Shown here piece after piece: positions 5,500-10,192 of a DNA stretch of 10,192 bases (its first letter is position 1; each line of letters opens with the position of its first letter). Below the pieces are notes generated by a model, which saw nothing but the letters and a program-made list of their open reading frames with translations, was not told the origin of the DNA and ran no database searches. The stretch is from JBOGTC01 sp050692055. Its GTDB lineage: Bacteria > Chloroflexota > Limnocylindria > QHBO01. The stretch is taken from assembly GCA_050692055.1 (NCBI GenBank), contig JBOGTC010000102.1:1-10192 (forward strand), given 5' to 3'. The position numbers and the translations under genes were made by a program.

Positions 5500-5544
5500 T
5501 ACTCCCCGCCGATCGTGTTCCGACGCCTGCCACGACCTCTCGGG

Positions 5545-5688
5545 CTATAGGGCACCGGGCAGGATGAGCGGCGAGAGGAGGAGCCAGGCCAGCACGACCA
5601 TGACGAGCACGGCGACCAGGACGATCATCGGCCGCAGGTCAGGCCGGTAGTCGCGAGGCGACCGCGGTGGCTTGCGCTCGTTGGACAT
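5545..5688 (-). CDS. 47-residue single-helix membrane protein at the end of the liv operon
   Basis: A small open frame of 47 codons plus a TAG stop. It starts at ATG 5688, 17 bp after the livF stop. A G-run (GGGGGGCC) just upstream is a poor ribosome site. The protein has a charged, Pro/Arg-rich N-terminus (about residues 1-20, with R6 K, R9, R12, R15 and R19 nearby), then one strongly hydrophobic stretch (21-43) that would span the membrane with its N-terminus inside, following the positive-inside rule. The C-terminus is only a few residues. The basic-then-hydrophobic order is hard to get by chance from an antisense or non-coding frame, and the plus strand here has no competing gene. It may be an accessory subunit or regulator of the LIV transporter, or an unrelated membrane peptide. 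No known family is recognised. Confidence 0.6.
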   Translation of the reverse strand: MSNERKPPRSPRDYRPDLRPMIVLVAVLVMVVLAWLLLSPLILPGAL

Positions 5689-5705
5689 CGGCCCCCCGGA
5701 CGGAG

Positions 5706-6487
5706 CTAGATCTCGCCGAGGTAGGCCTGGCGGACCTGCTCGTTGGCCGCGAGATTGGCGGCGGTGTCGGAGAGGATGATCTCGCCGGTCTGAAGCACGT
5801 AGCCGCGGTGGGCGACGTTGAGCGCCATCAGGGCGTTCTGCTCGACGAGCAGGACCGTCGTGCCCTGCGCGTTGATCTCGCCGATGATCGTGAAGATCTG
5901 CTCGGTCAGGATCGGCGAGAGGCCCATCGATGGCTCGTCCAGGAGCAAGATGGTGGGCCGCGCCATGAGCGCTCTGCCCATCGACAGCATCTGCTGCTCG
6001 CCGCCGGACATCGTGCCGGCCTTCTGGCTTCGTCGCTCCTTCAGGCGCGGGAAGAGGTCGAAGACACGGGCCATGTCCCCTTCGAGGTTCTCCCCTCGGC
6101 GCGTGAAGGCGCCGAGCTCGAGGTTCTCGTACACGGTCATCCGGCCGAAGATTCCGCGACCCTCAGGGGCCTGGCAGACGCCGATCTCGACGATATTGTG
6201 GGCGGGGAGGAGATCGATCCGCCGGCCCTCGAGGCGGACGGCGCCCTCGCGCGCGCGGGTGATGCCACTGATCGTGCGCAGCGTCGTCGACTTGCCCGCG
6301 CCATTCGACCCGATGAGCGTGACGATCTCGCCGCGGGCGACGTGAAGCGTGACGCCGCGCAGCGCCTGGATGTTGCCGTAGTACACGTGCAGGCCCTCGA
6401 GCTCGAGCAGCGGAGCGTCGCCAGCCGCGCTGGCCGGGTCAGCCCCGGCGGCCCGCTCGCGAACGGAGGTATCCGAAGGATGCGCAC

Positions 6488-6491
<4 letters not shown>
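5706..6491 (-). CDS. livF: Branched-chain amino acid ABC transporter ATPase LivF
   Basis: A 261-residue ABC ATPase, the partner of LivG on the cytoplasmic face of the LivHM pore. Walker A is G61-S-N-G-A-G-K-S-T69, the Q-loop region is C-Q107-A-P-E-G-R-G-I-F, the signature is M161-S-G-G-E-Q-Q, and Walker B is I181-L-L-L-D-E186. The E-Q-N at 217-219 in place of the usual switch histidine region is normal for LivF, as is the C-terminal V-R-Q-A-Y-L-G. The GTG start (6491-6489) overlaps the livG stop as GTGA. This gives an N-terminal extension of about 27 Ala/Asp/Ser-rich residues before the first domain strand (L-L-E-L-E-G-L), longer than usual. No better in-frame start is seen between it and the domain. 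Confidence 0.95.
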
Positions 6492-7309
<818 letters not shown>

Positions 7310-7311
7310 GG

Positions 7312-9099
7312 CTAGGCCTGGTCTCCGAGGCGCGTCACGACGCGGCCGGCCTGTGGCGCCAGCGCATCCTCGGACTCGGGCAGCTGGGCCTGGTCCTCCG
7401 GTCCGACCAGCTCATGCAGCTCTCGGCGCCGGGTTCGATTGGGGAACAGGCCCTCGGGTCGGGTGATCATCATCGCCACCAGGACGGCGCCGTAGACGAG
7501 AAGCCGATACTCGCCGAACTCCCGAAGCAGCTCCGGCAGGCCGATCAGGATGAGGGCACCAACGATCACGCCCGGAATGCTGCCCATGCCGCCAAGGATG
7601 ATGATGGCCAGCGTCGTGATCGAGACCAGGATATTGAAGCTGTTGGCGAAGACCGAGCCGAGCTGGACGGCGAAGAGCGCGCCTGACAGGCAGCCGAGCG
7701 TTGCGCCGAGCGCGAAGGCCAGCAGCTTGTAGGCGGTCACGTTGACGCCGGTCGCCTCGGCGACCGACTCGTCCTCCCGCATCGCGTTCCACGCACGCCC
7801 GGTGCGTGAGTTCGCCAGCCTGTAGGCAACGAAGGCCGCGAACGCTGCGAAGAACAGCACGGGGTAGTAGAACGCCTGCGTGCTGGTGAACTCGAAACCG
7901 ATGACGGGAATATGGAGGTTCGGCACGCCGACGATGCCCTGCGATCCGCCGAGCCACGGCTCGAGGGCGCTCGACAGGAACAGGACGCGCGCGATCTCGC
8001 CGAACCCGAGGGTGACGATGGCCAGGTAGTCGCCACGAAGGCGCAGGACCGGCGCGCCGATCAGGAGGCCCACGACGCCGGCGGCCAGCATGACGAAGGG
8101 CAGCGCGACCCAGAATCCCCACTCCACGCCGAAGATCTGTGCGGCCCACCCACCGAGCACCGAGCTCGGCGCCGTCAGGATCGCCATGACGTAGGCACCG
8201 ATGGCGTAGAAGGCGACATACCCCAGGTCCAGCAGGCCGGCGTAGCCGACCACGATGTTGAGGCCCAGCGCGAGCATGACGAAGAGCCCGACGTTGACCA
8301 GCACCAGGCTCACGAAGCTTCCGCCGATCAGGGGCAGCAGCAGCAGCCCGATGATCGCAAGCACCATCAGGCCAGGGCCCGCGACGCGCCGCCGATCCTC
8401 GCTCATGCCGGCAAGACCATCGCGCATGGGCCGACGGGGTGAGGAGAGGCCCCAGCTGAAGGCCGCGCCGGCGATGAGGAGGACCGGCGCAGCCAGCAGG
8501 TCGACCCCGCCTCCCTGATAGACGAAGGTGGCTACCGCGCGCAGGTCGAGCTGACCGAGCACGGGCACGAGGAGCGGCTGGAGCAGCGACGTGAAGATCA
8601 GCGTCATCAGGCCGACGATGATCGCTCCGCGTGCGCGGTCCGACGTCAACCGCAGCCCACCTCCGAGCAGGGCCAGGACGATGCCGGCGACGAGCAGCAT
8701 GAGCGCGCCGACAACGGACTCCTGTCCCAGCGACAGCAGGTCGACCGTGCGAGCATCGACCGAGATGAAGACCCCGCTGATGTCGACCGCGCTCACCATG
8801 AACGTGAAGAGGCCGAGCAGCAGTCCGGTCACCGCTCCGGCGGCCCCGGTGTAGGCGAGGCTCGTGGCCGGGGAGGCCGCAACGGGCGCCTGGCGGAGCC
8901 GCGCAGTCAGCGCATAGCCCACCAGGAACGGGACAGCGGCCAGCATGAGCTCGCCTAAGGTGATGACGCCGGTTACCGCCGGCCGGTTCTGGAAGGCCCC
9001 GGCCAGCCCGACCATCACCAGGTAGATCACGCAGATGCCGCCGACGGCGCCCCACCACACCGCGCGCCGGACAAGCGCTCCCCGTGCGGTGCGAGGCAT
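7312..9099 (-). CDS. livM: LivM permease with a long extra N-terminal membrane region
   Basis: A 595-residue inner-membrane permease. Usual LivM proteins are roughly 300-430 residues. The recognisable LivM core runs from about 240 to 555: G-L-N-I-V-V-G-Y-A-G-L-L-D-L-G (279-293), R-G-D-Y-L-A-I-V-T-L-G-F-G-E-I (355-369), the ATPase-contact loop S-R-T-G-R-A-W-N-A-M-R-E-D-E (431-444), I-L-G-G-M-G-S-I-P-G (501-510) and R-P-E-G-L-F-P (547-553). Before it are about 235 residues with hydrophobic stretches near 14-35, 45-65, 84-104, 127-147, 159-181 and 200-218, then a charged cytoplasmic-type linker (P-R-R-P-M-R, M-S-E-D-R-R-R). About 40 polar residues follow the core. Translation is supported by AAGGAG (9113-9108) 8 nt before the ATG, which overlaps the livH stop by one base. 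The frame is continuous, so this is not a fusion artefact inside the window. Confidence 0.93.
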   Translation of the reverse strand: MPRTARGALVRRAVWWGAVGGICVIYLVMVGLAGAFQNRPAVTGVITLGELMLAAVPFLVGYALTARLRQAPVAASPATSLAYTGAAGAVTGLLLGLFTFMVSAVDISGVFISVDARTVDLLSLGQESVVGALMLLVAGIVLALLGGGLRLTSDRARGAIIVGLMTLIFTSLLQPLLVPVLGQLDLRAVATFVYQGGGVDLLAAPVLLIAGAAFSWGLSSPRRPMRDGLAGMSEDRRRVAGPGLMVLAIIGLLLLPLIGGSFVSLVLVNVGLFVMLALGLNIVVGYAGLLDLGYVAFYAIGAYVMAILTAPSSVLGGWAAQIFGVEWGFWVALPFVMLAAGVVGLLIGAPVLRLRGDYLAIVTLGFGEIARVLFLSSALEPWLGGSQGIVGVPNLHIPVIGFEFTSTQAFYYPVLFFAAFAAFVAYRLANSRTGRAWNAMREDESVAEATGVNVTAYKLLAFALGATLGCLSGALFAVQLGSVFANSFNILVSITTLAIIILGGMGSIPGVIVGALILIGLPELLREFGEYRLLVYGAVLVAMMITRPEGLFPNRTRRRELHELVGPEDQAQLPESEDALAPQAGRVVTRLGDQA

Positions 9100-10148
9100 C
9101 AGAGGTTCTCCTTGCGCCCCAGCAGCCCGGTCGGCCGGAAGAGCAGGACGAGCACGAGGACGCTGAAGGCGACCACGTCGCGCAGCTGGTTGGTGGACGG
9201 CACGCCGGCTCCGGTCAGCAGCAGCGCGGGCCCGACGTTCTCGAAGATCCCGAGCACCAGCCCTCCGAGCATCGCCCCGACGATGTTGCCGATTCCACCG
9301 AGGACGGCTGCGGTGAACGCCTTGATCCCGGGCAGCAGGCCCATGACGAAGTCGACGCGATTGAAGAGGAACGAGTACAGGACGCCCGCTGCACCGGCAA
9401 GCAGGCCGCCGATCGCGAACGTGGTGACGATCACGCGATCGACATTGATGCCCATCAGCGCGGCAACGTCCTTGTCCTCCGAGACGGCTCGCATGGCACG
9501 CCCGGTGCGCGTGCGTTCGATGAAGTAGAAGAGCGCCGCCATCAGCACCACGCTGGCGACGATCGTCACGAGCTCAATCCTGGTCAGGGAGAAGCCGAAG
9601 ACGTCGATACGGCCGCTCAGCAGCTCGACCGGCGGATATCGGCGGGCCCGGGCGCCGAACAGCCCGAGCGCACTGTACTGGAGGAACAGGGAGGCGCCGA
9701 TGGCCGTGATGAGGGGCACCAGGCGTGGCGCTCGACGAAGCGGTCGATAGGCAACGCGCTCGAGCACGATGGCCACGATCATGGAGGCCAGCATGGCGGC
9801 GAGGAAGATGATCAGCAGCGCGATGAACGGGCTGTCGGCGAGCAGGCCGGTCGCAGCGAGCCCGCTGGCGACGAACATTCCGGTGAATGCCCCCATCATG
9901 AACACCTCGCCGTGAGCGAAGTTCACGATGAACAGGACGCCGTAGACGAGTGTGTAGCCCAGCGCGATGAGTGCGTAGACCGCCCCCTGCGACACCCCGG
10001 CGATCATCAGAAGAACCCAGGCACTCGGCGAGAGCCGCCCCGAGGTCAGTGTCGCCCACGAGCCGGCGACGACGCCGACCACCACGATGACGGCGACCGC
10101 CCAGATGAGAACCCGTCCGACGGTCAGGCGCTCGGGTCGAGAGAACAT
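9099..10148 (-). CDS. livH: Branched-chain amino acid ABC transporter permease LivH
   Basis: A 349-residue inner-membrane permease, a little longer than usual because of an added N-terminal hydrophobic segment (about 12-31). The LivH pattern is clear: G-V-S-Q-G-A-V-Y-A-L-I-A-L-G (51-64), V-N-F-A-H-G-E (75-81), the cytoplasmic ATPase-contact loop R-T-R-T-G-R-A-M-R-A (212-221) with M-G-I-N (232-235), G-I-K-A-F (274-278), V-L-G-G-I-G-N (282-288) and R-P-T-G-L-L-G (338-344). It pairs with LivM to make the channel. The ATG at 10148 has TGAGG (10159-10155) 6 nt upstream. It is the first liv gene in the window. The 44 bases to the right edge show no promoter, so the operon may begin further out, probably with the binding-protein gene. 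Confidence 0.96.
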   Translation of the reverse strand: MFSRPERLTVGRVLIWAVAVIVVVGVVAGSWATLTSGRLSPSAWVLLMIAGVSQGAVYALIALGYTLVYGVLFIVNFAHGEVFMMGAFTGMFVASGLAATGLLADSPFIALLIIFLAAMLASMIVAIVLERVAYRPLRRAPRLVPLITAIGASLFLQYSALGLFGARARRYPPVELLSGRIDVFGFSLTRIELVTIVASVVLMAALFYFIERTRTGRAMRAVSEDKDVAALMGINVDRVIVTTFAIGGLLAGAAGVLYSFLFNRVDFVMGLLPGIKAFTAAVLGGIGNIVGAMLGGLVLGIFENVGPALLLTGAGVPSTNQLRDVVAFSVLVLVLLFRPTGLLGRKENL

Positions 10149-10192
10149 GGGAGACCTCAGTCAGAGGCGCTCGATAGGGGTGTGGGTGGGCC

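Noticed and set aside
5500..5544. Bidirectional terminator between convergent genes
   Set aside because: I looked for a stem followed by T-runs on either strand and saw none; any termination here is not of the simple intrinsic type.
7312..9058. A second long minus-strand frame inside livM
   Set aside because: It is a shifted reading of livM, with Arg/Pro/His-rich content and no membrane pattern; livM itself matches its family along the core.

Overview
The window is a G+C-rich bacterial chromosome segment, packed with short-gap and stop/start-overlapping genes and several GTG starts. The gene content and codon style fit a high-GC free-living bacterium such as a Chloroflexota (Limnocylindria/Ellin-type) or deep actinobacterial lineage. 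That placement is an impression from style only, because the window has no rRNA or other phylogenetic marker. There is no mobile element, CRISPR array, tRNA or phage gene.

Layout, left to right. (1) Positions 1-19 hold only the first codons of a minus-strand gene that runs off the left edge, preceded by a strong Shine-Dalgarno. (2) Positions 303-3582 form a minus-strand gene string, transcribed right to left: metallophosphoesterase, universal stress protein, an N-only RCK/TrkA protein, a full RCK_N+RCK_C TrkA protein, and a three-helix membrane protein with a TM2-like N-terminus. All junctions except metallophosphoesterase/usp (52 bp) overlap by 4 bp or lie 2 bp apart. The two RCK proteins plus the USP look like the cytosolic regulatory part of a cation (K+) or amino-acid transport system whose channel is not in the window. 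(3) Positions 3583-4054 are a divergent intergenic region rich in inverted and tandem repeats. It ends in a cluster of three DnaA-box-like sites next to a TATACT -10 element. (4) Positions 4055-5499 form a plus-strand string: a small protein resembling a PD-(D/E)XK nuclease core but lacking the catalytic lysine, then hypoxanthine phosphoribosyltransferase (hpt, ATGA overlap), then a four-helix membrane protein. (5) Positions 5545-10148 form a minus-strand branched-chain amino acid (LIV/HAAT) ABC transporter operon in the order livH-livM-livG-livF, followed by an unannotated 47-codon single-helix membrane ORF. The substrate-binding protein gene (livJ-type) is not in the window and would be expected beyond the right edge.

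How the genes work together: LivH and LivM form the membrane pore and LivG and LivF the two ATPases of one importer. LivM is far longer than usual, with about 235 extra residues carrying several membrane helices. The hpt string serves purine salvage. The TrkA/USP string is probably a ligand-sensing (NAD(H)/nucleotide) control module.

No clearly new multi-gene defence or biosynthetic system is visible. The points most worth a second look are the DnaA-box cluster and its structured intergenic region, the lysine-less nuclease-like protein fused translationally to hpt, the LivM extension, and the small membrane ORF ending the liv operon.
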